The notes beneath the pieces were generated by a model. It worked only from the letters and a program-made list of their open reading frames with translations, did no database searches and was not told where the DNA came from. A DNA stretch of 64,000 bases from Streptomyces sp. NBC_00620. Its GTDB lineage: Bacteria; Actinomycetota; Actinomycetes; Streptomycetales; Streptomycetaceae. The position numbers and the translations under genes are program-made. This document shows, in pieces, positions 35,698 through 43,900 of this stretch (its first letter is position 1; each line of letters starts with the position of its first letter). Location of the stretch: contig NZ_JAPENY010000003.1 in the NCBI RefSeq assembly GCF_026341825.1, positions 1,426,001 through 1,490,000 on the forward strand. The letters are read 5' to 3'.

Positions 35698-36321
35698 GTG
35701 AGTTTCCTGGCCGCGGCCTCGACCACGGCGCCGGAGTCCACGCAGCAGGCGATCGGGTATCCGACGCTCTTCCTGCTGGTACTGATCGGCGCGCTGGTGC
35801 CGGTGGTGCCGACGGGTGCGCTGGTGAGTTCGGCGGCCGTGGTGGCCTTTCATCAGACGGCGCCGTTCGCGCTGCTGCTGGTCTTCGTGGTGGCGGCGCT
35901 CGCGGCGTTCCTCGGCGACGTCTCGCTGTACTGGCTGGGGCAGCGCGGGATGCGCTCCAAGAACGGCTCGCGCTGGCTGGAGGCCCTCCGCGCCCGCGCC
36001 CCCGAGGACCGCCTCACCCGGGCGCAGGAGAAACTCGGCGACCACGGCATCGCCGTACTCGTCCTCTCGCGCCTCGTCCCGGCCGGCCGCATTCCGGTGA
36101 TGCTCGCCTGCCTGCTGGCGAAGATGCCCCTGCGCACCTTCGCCCGCGGCGACATCCCCGCCTGCCTGGCCTGGGCGGTGACCTACCAGCTCATCGGCAT
36201 CCTCGGCGGCTCCCTCTTCAACGAGCCCTGGGAGGGTGTGGTGGCGGCGGTGGTCCTGACGGTGGTGATCAGCCTGGCGCCGAGTGTGTGGCGCCGGATG
36301 CGCAGAACGGCCCCCCAGTAG
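35698..36321 (+). CDS. DedA/VTT-family membrane protein
   Basis: 207 aa from a GTG at 35698; a long frame upstream is out of keeping with the family. There are about five hydrophobic segments with the DedA signature: GDVSLYWLGQRG, a positively charged cytosolic stretch, then HGIAVLVLSRLVPAGRIPVMLACLLAKMPLRTFARGD with the conserved Arg. DedA proteins are implicated in flipping polyprenyl- or phospholipids. It is probably co-transcribed with the preceding MBL gene. A repeat (36321-36380) starts at its stop codon. Confidence 0.88.
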   Translation: MSFLAAASTTAPESTQQAIGYPTLFLLVLIGALVPVVPTGALVSSAAVVAFHQTAPFALLLVFVVAALAAFLGDVSLYWLGQRGMRSKNGSRWLEALRARAPEDRLTRAQEKLGDHGIAVLVLSRLVPAGRIPVMLACLLAKMPLRTFARGDIPACLAWAVTYQLIGILGGSLFNEPWEGVVAAVVLTVVISLAPSVWRRMRRTAPQ

Positions 36322-36380
36322 GGCGTAGCCCTATGGGGGCGCGGGGAACTGCGCGAGCAACCCAGAACAGCCCGCAGTCA
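36321..36380 (-). repeat. interspersed intergenic repeat, family A, copy 2
   Basis: Read leftwards it begins TGACTGCGGG and carries the core CGCAGTTCCCCGCGCCCC shared with 7041-7095. It fills most of the 73-bp gap between the DedA stop and the leftward MBL gene. GC-rich pairing around the core could also end transcription. Confidence 0.7.
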
Positions 36381-36394
36381 CCCAACAACCGGAA

Positions 36395-37483
36395 TCACCC
36401 CAGAACCCGGGACCCCCCCACCGGCAGATCCCAAAGGTCCTCCCGATCCAACCCCGCCTTCTCCCAGGCCGCCCGGACCCGGGTCAGCGGTTCGAGAACC
36501 GGCTCGGCGGAGAGAACGAAGGTGCCCCAGTGCATGGGCGCCATCCGCCGGGCCCCCAGATCGACGGCGGCTCGAACGGCCTCGTCCGGGTCGCAGTGGA
36601 CGTCACTCAGCCACCACCGGGGGTCATACGCACCGATGGGAAGCAGCGCGAGGTCGATGCCCGGGTAGCGCAGCCCGATCTGGGCGAACCAGTGGCCGTA
36701 CCCCGTGTCGCCCGCGAAGTACACGCGCTGTCCGTCGGAGGCGGTGAGGACCCAGCCGCCCCAGAGGGTGCGGCAGGTGTCGGTGAGGCTGCGCTTGGAC
36801 CAGTGATGGGCAGGCACGAAGTCGAAGCGGACGCCGCCCAGTTCGGCCGCTTCCCACCAGTCCAGCTCGGTGACCTGGGTGAACCGGCGGCGCCTGAACC
36901 AGCGCGCGAGGCCCGCCGGTACGAACACCGGTGTGTCGCGCGGGAGCCGGCGCAGGGTCGGCGCGTCCAGGTGGTCGTAGTGGTTGTGGCTGATGACGAC
37001 CGCGTCGACGCGCGGCAGCGCGCTCCAGGCCACGCCGACGGGTGTGATCCGGGCCGGGGTGCCGAGGATCTTGCGGGACCAGACCGGGTCGGTGAGGACG
37101 GTGAGCCCGCCGACGCGGATCACCCAACTCGCGTGCCCCGCCCAGGAGACGGCGACGGTGTGCACGCCCGCCTGCGGCAGCGGCCCCGGTTCGAACGGCA
37201 GCGCCGGGATGTCGGCGAGACCGTCGGGCCCCGGCCGCAGCGCGCCCTCGCGGGCGAACCGCGCGAAGGCCCGCAGCCCCGGCAGCGGCGCCGTCAGCCG
37301 GTCCGCGAAGGTCCGCGGCCAGACACGCTTCTCGCCGAGCGGACGGGGCTCGGCGAGCGGGAGGAGCGGAGACAGGGCCCCGGTCGGTGCCGGGGCCGAC
37401 GAGGACGCCGGTTCGTCCGCGTCCTGTGTGGTCGTGGTGGTGGACCTGCTCGTGCTCGTGGTCGACTCGGACTGCTGCGTCAT
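36395..37483 (-). CDS. MBL-fold metallohydrolase (NAPE-PLD-like)
   Basis: 362 aa from the ATG at 37483, which overlaps the stop of the upstream gene (ATGA) and has GGGAG 8 nt upstream; an ATG five codons earlier is less well placed. After a Ser/Thr-rich low-complexity N-terminus (about 1-30) comes an MBL domain resembling N-acyl-phosphatidylethanolamine phospholipase D: HNHYDHLDAPTLRRLP (HxHxDH), VPAHHWSKRSLTDTCRTLWGGWV, YFAGDTGYG, and MAPMHWGTF with the last ligand. It is likely a phospholipid-type phosphodiesterase. Translation is coupled to the lysine-free aminotransferase-fold protein. Confidence 0.88.
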   Translation of the reverse strand: MTQQSESTTSTSRSTTTTTQDADEPASSSAPAPTGALSPLLPLAEPRPLGEKRVWPRTFADRLTAPLPGLRAFARFAREGALRPGPDGLADIPALPFEPGPLPQAGVHTVAVSWAGHASWVIRVGGLTVLTDPVWSRKILGTPARITPVGVAWSALPRVDAVVISHNHYDHLDAPTLRRLPRDTPVFVPAGLARWFRRRRFTQVTELDWWEAAELGGVRFDFVPAHHWSKRSLTDTCRTLWGGWVLTASDGQRVYFAGDTGYGHWFAQIGLRYPGIDLALLPIGAYDPRWWLSDVHCDPDEAVRAAVDLGARRMAPMHWGTFVLSAEPVLEPLTRVRAAWEKAGLDREDLWDLPVGGSRVLG

Positions 37484-38727
37484 CGAGGAGGCTCCCATCG
37501 CTGAGCGTCATCTCGGAGATCGTCGAAGGCCGACCCCAACAGGGCCAACGCGCGTTGCACATGCGGCAGTTCCAACGGCGAGGGTGACGTGAGGCATTCC
37601 GCCCGCTCTTCATCCGTCCGGCCGAGCAGCGGCCCGGTGGCCAGCCGCACCCGGAGCGCCGCGAGTTCGTCGCCGAACCGGTGGCCGCCCGGCGCGGGCA
37701 GGCCGAGCCGGGCGGTGAGGAAGTCCTCCAGGTCCTGTGCGTCGCCGACCCCGTGCGCGCCGAGTGCGGAGCGCAGCGGGCCGAGGTCCACGTACAGGTG
37801 TCTGCCGGCCCGCGGAGGTCGCGCGAGGGCGCCCGAGCCGACCACCGCGTGGTGCACGGCGGTGGCCACGCGCGCGTGGAGGCGTACGGAGGCCGCGAGC
37901 CGCCCGGTGATCCCGTCGCCCTCGCCGAGCGCGTACGCGGCCGCCGCGGCGACCGGTTCGGCGACCCGGGCGCCGAGCACGGTGAGCACGTCGAGGACAC
38001 GGGAGCGCAGCCGGACACCGGAGTCGTTGTCGGTGAAGCGGGCGACGGCGGCGGGCCAGCCCTGCGGCAGGAAGGGGCCGGCGAGGTCCGTGAGGACGGT
38101 GACCTCGCCGGGGAGCATCTCGGCGGGGCTGAGCAGCACGGTGTCGTGCGGCTGGTGCAGGGTGTCGCGCCAGGTCTCGTCGCTGACGATGTGCAGTCCC
38201 TCGCTCACCGCGGCCTCGACGGTCTCGTGGACCACTTCGGGGGGCGCGACGGTGGCGGTGGGATCGTCGGCGACGGAGAGGACGAGCAGCCGCGGGTCGC
38301 CGCCTTCGGCGCGCACTCTGCGCACGGTCTCCAGGAGGGCGTACGGATCCGGTACGCCGCCGCACTCCGCGGGCGTCGCCACATGGAACACGGATCTTCC
38401 CAGCAGGCGTGCCTGCGGCGCCCACCACGCGGCGCACGGGCGCGGCACCAGGACGTCGCCGCCGAGCGCGCCGGTCAGCGCGAGGAGCAGCGCGGGGGCG
38501 CCTGGGGCGGCGGCCACCCGGTCGGGTGCGGTGGTCAGTCCGCGCCGGGACCAGTAGTCGCAGGCCGCGTTCAGGATCTCCGGTCCGCCGCCCGAGGGCT
38601 CGGCGTGGGCCCGGTCCGCGGCGGCGGCGAGCACGGCGCGCAGCTCCGGCAGCACCGGCAGCCCCTGATCGGGAAGCGGCGGCCCGTAGCGGACGGGCCC
38701 ATGCCCTTCCGGATCCGTCCGCCGCAT
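37480..38727 (-). CDS. aminotransferase class I/II-fold protein lacking all lysines
   Basis: 415 aa of fold type I PLP aminotransferase layout: RGLTTAPDRVAAAPGAPALLLALTGAL, then LLVLSVADDPTATVAPPEVV (the NPTGxxxP region) and IVSDETWRD (Asp183-Glu184, the DE-Y region). The segment where the PLP-binding SxSK lysine should be reads VLTDLAGPFLPQGW, and the whole protein contains no Lys. It therefore cannot form the internal aldimine and is probably a pseudoenzyme or a regulatory or structural partner. It overlaps the NAPE-PLD-like gene by 4 bp. Frame integrity and codon use are normal, so it is not a decaying gene. Confidence 0.8.
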   Translation of the reverse strand: MRRTDPEGHGPVRYGPPLPDQGLPVLPELRAVLAAAADRAHAEPSGGGPEILNAACDYWSRRGLTTAPDRVAAAPGAPALLLALTGALGGDVLVPRPCAAWWAPQARLLGRSVFHVATPAECGGVPDPYALLETVRRVRAEGGDPRLLVLSVADDPTATVAPPEVVHETVEAAVSEGLHIVSDETWRDTLHQPHDTVLLSPAEMLPGEVTVLTDLAGPFLPQGWPAAVARFTDNDSGVRLRSRVLDVLTVLGARVAEPVAAAAAYALGEGDGITGRLAASVRLHARVATAVHHAVVGSGALARPPRAGRHLYVDLGPLRSALGAHGVGDAQDLEDFLTARLGLPAPGGHRFGDELAALRVRLATGPLLGRTDEERAECLTSPSPLELPHVQRALALLGSAFDDLRDDAQRWEPPR

Positions 38728-39011
38728 TGGTGCCTCCGCGCAGTCCGTGGTGCAGTGCCGTGCTCGGGGCAGGTGGCCCGGTGACCGGTCCCGGCCTTCG
38801 GCTCCAGGGCCGGTGACCCCGTCGCCCGTAACGCTCAGCCCGAGCCGCCGGTGCCATCCCCGGTTCCGGGGTCTCCGTCTGCGTACAGCTTCCTCTGCTC
38901 CTGTCTCACAACTCGTCCAGCTCCGCTCGATCTCGTCCAGTCCCGCTCGAGCCCCTGTCCCTCTGTACCCGGGGTCTTGTCACCCCACGGGCGGTTGCCT
39001 CCGTCGCGGCG

Positions 39012-39725
39012 TCAGCTGTCCGCCGACGCGTCCTTGTTCCGCAGGCGGTACACGGCCGCGCCCAGCGCGCCGGTGATCAGGGCGCCGCCGGCGATCAGGG
39101 CCGGGAGGGAGTCGGTGAAGGCGCCGCCCTCGCCGGCTCGGACGCCGCGCTGGACCGGGGCGGGGCGCTCCACGGTGCCGCGGGCGGTGGCGGTGCCACG
39201 GGCCACGGTGTACTTGGCGGTCCACTGTTTCTCGCGGCCGCCGGGTGCCACGGGGCACACGCCGTCGACGCCCCACTCGTTCTCGGGGCCCACGGCGGCG
39301 CCGCCGTCGGGGCCTGCGTCGGAGCCGCCCGAGCCGGGGCCCACTGCGGCGCCGCCCGAGTCGGGGTTCTCGCCGGGCGGGATACGGGCCGTACCGCTGT
39401 ACGCGGCCGCCGCCGCCACGCTTCCGTCGTTGCCCGCGCCCCCGTCGCTGCCCGGGCCCCCGTCGCTGCCCGGGCCCCCGTCGTTGCCCGCGACCCGGCG
39501 CAGCTGGACCTTGCCCTCCTCGAAGCCCTGCGAGATGGCGTCGATGAAGTCGGGCGGGGCTCCGCCGATCGCGTCGCAGGTGACGGAGATGGTGACGGTG
39601 CCGCCGGGCTCGACGGAGCCCGGGGTGACCTCCGCGGCCGGATCCGCGGACGCGGCCGAGGCGGCGGCCCCGAGGGCGATGCCGGCCAGGGCGGTGGCGG
39701 ACAGGACACGGGCGGTACGGCGCAT
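39012..39725 (-). CDS. secreted protein with Gly/Asp repeats and C-terminal membrane anchor
   Basis: 237 aa. A signal peptide (about 1-27, ending ASAASA) is followed by VTPGSVEPGGTVTISVTCDA, an Ig-like strand set, and then a low-complexity Gly/Asp/Ser/Asn stretch with NDGGPGSDGG repeats (about 79-101). Near the C-terminus a hydrophobic helix (about 205-228, LPALIAGGALITGALGAAVYRL) and a short basic tail anchor it. There is no LPxTG motif. No function is known. The 284-bp region upstream of it on the right-hand gene's side (38728-39011) lies after its stop and shows no gene. Confidence 0.75.
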   Translation of the reverse strand: MRRTARVLSATALAGIALGAAASAASADPAAEVTPGSVEPGGTVTISVTCDAIGGAPPDFIDAISQGFEEGKVQLRRVAGNDGGPGSDGGPGSDGGAGNDGSVAAAAAYSGTARIPPGENPDSGGAAVGPGSGGSDAGPDGGAAVGPENEWGVDGVCPVAPGGREKQWTAKYTVARGTATARGTVERPAPVQRGVRAGEGGAFTDSLPALIAGGALITGALGAAVYRLRNKDASADS

Positions 39726-39870
39726 GGTCTTGGCTCCTTCGGCGGGGCGCGGAAGGGGGCACGGCCGTCGTGCCCCCGGAGCCCATCACAGCCCGCCGGG
39801 GCGCCGGGCGCCCGCCGCCGGGCACCATTCGCGCTACCCGCACCGCCGGGTGGGTGACGGTGCGGGGCCG

Positions 39871-40587
39871 TCAGTTGTGGAGCGAGACCAGTTCCGTCTC
39901 CAGGCCGCGGCCGCGCTTGTCCACGACGGCCGCCGCGACCTCGGACAGTTTGCGGTTGGTGCCCTGGGAGATCCGGCGCAGCACCCCGAAGGCGGTGTCC
40001 GCGTCGCAGCCCAGTACATGCATGACGATGCCGCAGGCCTGGTCGACGATGGGCCGGGAGCGCAGTGCGGCACCCAGCTGGTCGACCTCGGTGAGCGCGG
40101 CCCGGTAGGAGCGGTCGCGGACCAGGCAGCTCGCGGCGAGGTCGCCGAGCGCGCGGGCGGGGCCGTGCGGGGCGTCCTCCAGGGCGCCGGGGCGGAAGCT
40201 GTAGAGGCTGAGGGTCACGGTCAGCCCGGAGCGCCGGAAGGGGATGGTGACGCTGGAGCGCACGCCCGCGTCGAGGGCCATGGCGCGGTACTCCGGCCAG
40301 CGCTCGTCGCTGAGCAGGTCCGCCGAGTCGACGGGCGCACCGCGTTCCAGTGCGGCCGGGATCGGTCCGTCGCCGGAGCGCAGCTGCACCGAGACGAGTC
40401 CGGCGAGGTCGGGGTGGGTGACCGCGGCGGGCCGTTCCGGGCCGCCTTCGGCCATCATGCTGCTGGCGCCGCAGCAGTCGGTGGTGCAGCGGGCGGCCTG
40501 CTCGACGAGTTCCGACAGCCTCCTGCCGGGGTGCGCGGACTCGGGTGATTCCGTTCCCAGATGGCCGAGTTGCTCGGATTCCGGCAT
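39871..40587 (-). CDS. GAF-ANTAR domain regulator
   Basis: 238 aa. A GAF-like domain (about 25-155) is followed by an ANTAR RNA-binding domain (about 165-225): LTEVDQLGAALRSRPIVDQACGIVMHVLGCDADTAFGVLRRISQGTNRKLSEVAAAVV. ANTAR proteins bind twin stem-loops in nascent RNA and prevent termination. The gene is divergent from a PAS-GAF sensor gene with a 113-bp gap. It is part of a signalling neighbourhood that includes a sigma factor. It begins with an unremarkable ATG. The signal is unknown. Confidence 0.92.
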   Translation of the reverse strand: MPESEQLGHLGTESPESAHPGRRLSELVEQAARCTTDCCGASSMMAEGGPERPAAVTHPDLAGLVSVQLRSGDGPIPAALERGAPVDSADLLSDERWPEYRAMALDAGVRSSVTIPFRRSGLTVTLSLYSFRPGALEDAPHGPARALGDLAASCLVRDRSYRAALTEVDQLGAALRSRPIVDQACGIVMHVLGCDADTAFGVLRRISQGTNRKLSEVAAAVVDKRGRGLETELVSLHN

Positions 40588-40700
40588 GGTTCACTCCTTC
40601 GTCTTCTCGTCGCCTTCCCGCTCGCCTGCGTGGAAAACTGGTTCTGTGGGTTCCACCCCCCGCCGCACCCGGAACCTCAGGTTCGGGTTACGTTCATCGC

Positions 40701-41915
40701 ATGGCGGAGACGGACGAATTCGGTGAAGAACTCGCGGATTTCGTGCGCCGTGTCGCGGAGTTGAAGTCGGCACGGTCCGTGCCCGCCGACGAGCTTCCGA
40801 CGGTGCTCGACGCGGCCATCTTCGAACTGGACCATGTGGCCGACCAGTTGTGGCCGAGGTTCCAGCGGCTGTCCTCCGACGGTCCGTCCGGCATCGCCTC
40901 GACCGACCGCCAGGAGCAGCAGCTTCTCAAGGCACTTTTCCAGCGGGTGCCGGTGCCGGTCGCGCTGGTGGACCGCGAGACGGTGGTGCGCAGGCTGAAC
41001 TTCGCGGCGGCTTCCTTCACCGGTGTCCGGGCCGGCTATGCGACGGGCCGGCCGCTGACCGGGTTCCTCGCGCACGCCGACCGTGCCGCGTTCCGCTCCC
41101 AGGCGGCGGCGGTGGCACGCGGCGACGGCGACCGGAGTCTCACCGTGCACCTCCAGCAGCAGCCCTCGGCGCCCGTACGCGCGACCCTCACCGCGCTGCG
41201 GCCGAGCGGCGAACCGCGGTCCGCCGTCCTCGTCGTACTGCAGCCCGCGGATTCCCGGGTGCCGTCGGGCGCGAACACTCCGGGCCCGGCGCCGAACCTC
41301 ACCGAGACCACCCGGCACACGGTGCTGATGGACCTGGTGGACGCCATGACCACGACGCTGCTGAGCGCCCCGGGCGAGGGCCGGTCCGCGGTTCCCGAAC
41401 GGGCGGCCGAGGTGCTTCACGAGCGGTTCGCGGACTGGGTGGTGGTGGACACCGGGGCCGCGCGCCTGTCCCGTACGACCGTCCTGGGACCGTCGGACAC
41501 CACGGGACCGCCGGGCGCCCCGGGGCTGTCGGACACCCCCGGACCGTCGGACATCCAGGGACCGTCGGAAGGCCGGCGGCCATCGGCGTACGCCGAGGTG
41601 GTCGCGGCTCTGGCCGCGCAGGATCCCGCCGCGTGCCCCCTCGTCGTCGAGGCGGCACGCGGCGGTTCCACGGCCCTGCAGGTGCGTCCCGAGGACCCGG
41701 ACGTCTTCGGCCGGGACACCTCGGGCGACCCCTTCCTCGTACGCGCCAATGTGACGTCGCTGCTCTGCGTGCCCCTGACCACCGCGTCCGGACCCGTGCG
41801 GGGGGTCCTCACACTGTTCAGGAGCGGCGGCCGGCTGGCGTTCTCGATGGCCGAGGCGCAGGCGATGGACATGATGTCCCGTCATATCGCCCTGGCGATG
41901 GCGCGGTTGAACTAG
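40701..41915 (+). CDS. PAS-GAF sensor-type protein
   Basis: 404 aa. There is a helical N-terminus (about 1-70), a PAS domain (about 75-180, FQRVPVPVALVDRETVVRRLNFAAASFTGV) and a GAF domain (about 205-404, NVTSLLCVPLTTASGPVRGVLTLFR). No kinase, phosphatase or DNA-binding domain follows, so it probably acts through a partner. A run of GPSDT-like 5-residue repeats (41487-41572) is inserted in the GAF domain. The ATG at 40701 has no strong ribosome site, so it may be leaderless. It is divergent from the ANTAR gene and convergent with the sigma factor gene. Confidence 0.85.
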   Translation: MAETDEFGEELADFVRRVAELKSARSVPADELPTVLDAAIFELDHVADQLWPRFQRLSSDGPSGIASTDRQEQQLLKALFQRVPVPVALVDRETVVRRLNFAAASFTGVRAGYATGRPLTGFLAHADRAAFRSQAAAVARGDGDRSLTVHLQQQPSAPVRATLTALRPSGEPRSAVLVVLQPADSRVPSGANTPGPAPNLTETTRHTVLMDLVDAMTTTLLSAPGEGRSAVPERAAEVLHERFADWVVVDTGAARLSRTTVLGPSDTTGPPGAPGLSDTPGPSDIQGPSEGRRPSAYAEVVAALAAQDPAACPLVVEAARGGSTALQVRPEDPDVFGRDTSGDPFLVRANVTSLLCVPLTTASGPVRGVLTLFRSGGRLAFSMAEAQAMDMMSRHIALAMARLN

Positions 41916-41941
41916 CGCCCCTGCTCACTGGGCCGCATCTG

Positions 41942-42736
41942 TTAGGCCGCGTCGCGCATGACCTGGTCGCGCAGTCGGTCGCAGCAGCGGCTGATCAGCC
42001 GGGAGACGTGCATCTGTGAGATGCCGAGCTCCTCGGCGATGCTGCTCTGGGTCATGTCGCCGAAGAACCGCATGTAGAGGATGGCGCGTTCACGCTCGGG
42101 CAGGGCGCGCAGCCGGGGCTTGACGGCCTCGCGGTCGATGACGGTGTCCAGTGCCGGGTCGGCCGAGCCGAGGGAGTCGCTGAGCGAGTAGCCGTCCTCG
42201 CTGCCCGGGAACTCGGCGTCGAGGGAGAGCGCGGTGAAGCTCTCCAGGGCCTCCATGCCGGTCCGGACGTCCTCCTCGCTCATCCGGGCGTGCTCGGCGA
42301 CCTCGGCGACGGTGGGCCTGCGGCCCGTGATGGTTCCCGCCAGATCCTGGTTCGCGGACCGCACGCGGTTGCGCAGATCCTGGACGCGGCGCGGTACGTG
42401 CAGGGTCCACATGTGATCGCGGAAGTGCCGCTTGATCTCACCGGTGATGGTCGGCACGGCGTAGCTCTCGAAGGCGTTGCCGAGCTCGGGGTCGTAGCGG
42501 TGAACGGCCTTGACCAGGCCGAGTGCCGCGACCTGGCGCAGGTCGTCGAAGCTCTCGCCACGGTTGCGGAACCGTCCCGCGATCCGTTCGGCCATCGGCA
42601 GCCAGGCTTCGACGATCTCCTCGCGGAGTGTGTCGCGCTCTCGGCCGGGGGGAAGCGTGGCGAGCCTGCGGAATGACCCCGCGGTGTCGGGGGCGTCGTC
42701 GTACGGATGGCGCTTCGCGCTCGCTCGAGTTCGCAT
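41942..42736 (-). CDS. SigB/SigF-type RNA polymerase sigma factor
   Basis: 264 aa from the ATG at 42736; an upstream extension of 56 codons is unlikely. Regions 2-4 are complete: GESFDDLRQVAALGLVKAVHRYDPELGNAFESYAVPTITGEIKRHFRD (region 2), VPRRVQDLRNRVR (region 3) and ERERAILYMRFFGDMTQSSIAEELGISQMHVSRLI (region 4). This is the group 3 stress/development class. There is no anti-sigma factor or antagonist gene next to it. The leader region 42737-43031 (295 bp) contains no gene; it holds a candidate promoter for the divergent CBS gene. Confidence 0.94.
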   Translation of the reverse strand: MRTRASAKRHPYDDAPDTAGSFRRLATLPPGRERDTLREEIVEAWLPMAERIAGRFRNRGESFDDLRQVAALGLVKAVHRYDPELGNAFESYAVPTITGEIKRHFRDHMWTLHVPRRVQDLRNRVRSANQDLAGTITGRRPTVAEVAEHARMSEEDVRTGMEALESFTALSLDAEFPGSEDGYSLSDSLGSADPALDTVIDREAVKPRLRALPERERAILYMRFFGDMTQSSIAEELGISQMHVSRLISRCCDRLRDQVMRDAA

Positions 42737-42935
42737 GATGCGTCGCAACTCCCTTACAGGTGCCCTGGGTTGGACAGTCACCGTGGGAGTGCATCCGTAC
42801 GCCGGACAGGCACACCCGGGGCGCGTGACACACCGCTCCCACGGACGTGCCTCCTGTCCGAAGCACTGATACTGCGCCTGCCCCGGCGTATGCGGAACAA
42901 ACACTCAAGAGCCCGGCAAGGAAGCCGAAGGCAAA

Positions 42936-42960
42936 GCATGGGCGCCCGGCTCACGGGTAC
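42936..42960 (+). promoter_or_regulatory. SigB-type promoter candidate for the CBS gene
   Basis: GCAT-N15-GGGTAC matches the GNNT-N14-16-GGGTAC/T pattern of Streptomyces stress sigma factors and lies 71 bp upstream of the CBS start. The divergent gene encodes a sigma factor of this group, so direct control of the CBS gene is plausible. Confidence 0.45.
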
Positions 42961-43031
42961 CCCGGGCCTCGTCACACCGGCGTACCCGCACCCCCGCAGC
43001 CGGAGAACGCAGGAAGGCAGGCCAAGCAGCC

Positions 43032-43475
43032 ATGTCAGATTTCGTCAGGGAAGTCATGACTCCGGGCGTCGTCGCGGTCCGCCCGGACGCCTCGCTCGTG
43101 GAGGCCGCGCAGCTGATGCGCGCCCAGGGCACCGGCGGGGTCCTGGTGGTCGGCCACCACCGGGTGATCGGGGTCCTCACCGACCGTGACATCGCGCTGC
43201 GTGCCGTCGCCGACGGTGCCGATCCGCTGACCGTGAGCGCCGAGGCCGTGTGCACCCGCGATCCGGTGGTGATCGGCCCGGAGGAGGCCGTGTCGGCCGC
43301 GGCGAAGCTGATGCGCGACCACGCGGTACACCGGCTCCCGGTCGTCGAGGACGGCAGGCCGGTGGGGATGGTCAGCCTCGGGGACCTCGCGGTGGCGGCG
43401 GACCCGGGCCCGCGGAGCGCACCGATGTACGCGCACGACCGGTGGCAAGGGCCCCCGACCACCCCTGAGGGCTGA
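43032..43475 (+). CDS. CBS-pair domain protein
   Basis: 147 aa with two CBS motifs: VREVMTPGVVAVRPDASLVEAAQLMRAQGTGGVLVV with GVLTDRDI (first), and VVIGPEEAVSAAAKLMRDHAVHRLPVVED with GMVSLGDLA (second). CBS pairs bind adenine nucleotides and act as energy or redox sensors. No other domain is fused. It is divergent from the sigma factor and has a SigB-type promoter candidate upstream, consistent with a stress gene. Confidence 0.92.
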   Translation: MSDFVREVMTPGVVAVRPDASLVEAAQLMRAQGTGGVLVVGHHRVIGVLTDRDIALRAVADGADPLTVSAEAVCTRDPVVIGPEEAVSAAAKLMRDHAVHRLPVVEDGRPVGMVSLGDLAVAADPGPRSAPMYAHDRWQGPPTTPEG

Positions 43476-43504
43476 CCTGTTCGGCCTTCGGCAACAGGCT
43501 CGGG

Positions 43505-43738
43505 TCACTCCCCGGCAGGGCCCCGCTCGCGGGCTCCCTCACGCGTCCGGCCCGCGGTGATCGGGCGGCGCGGGTGGCGGCGCAGGTACTCGCCCTCCAG
43601 TCGCGCCATGCGGTCGTTGTGGGTCCGCAGCGCGTCGTTCGAACCGTGCAGCAGCGTGTCGTGGCGCGTGCGGTGGATCGTCTCCAGCTCTTTCATCAGC
43701 TGCTGGTCGTCCAGCCGGTCCGGGTCGACTCCGGTCAT
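43505..43738 (-). CDS. DUF6158-type small protein
   Basis: 77 aa from the ATG at 43738 with GAGCGGGG upstream. The sequence GVDPDRLDDQQLMKELETIHRTRHDTLLHGSNDALRTHNDRMARLEGEYLRRHP is the characteristic DUF6158 motif, a helical family with unknown role that is found near stress genes. It has no signal peptide or membrane helix. A 162-bp gap separates it from the ABC-F gene, so it is probably monocistronic. Confidence 0.85.
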   Translation of the reverse strand: MTGVDPDRLDDQQLMKELETIHRTRHDTLLHGSNDALRTHNDRMARLEGEYLRRHPRRPITAGRTREGARERGPAGE

Positions 43739-43900
43739 GGTGGTACCCCGCTCGTCGTGGCCTTCGGCGCGGTCCGGAGACCCGCCCGGCGAGCTTGCCC
43801 CGAGCGGCGTCCGGGAGGGAGCCGTGGATCCCGCCGTCTCCCTCCACTCTACGAACATCCGGGGCCCCGGTCCTCCGGACCCGACCCCTGATTCCAGGCG

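Noticed and set aside
38728..39011. Possible small gene between the aminotransferase-fold and anchored-protein genes
   Set aside because: The open frames there lack ribosome sites and recognisable sequence; the 284 bp appear non-coding.
42740..42904. N-terminal extension of the sigma factor
   Set aside because: The added residues are Cys/Pro-rich and not conserved in sigma factors; the ATG at 42736 gives the normal length.
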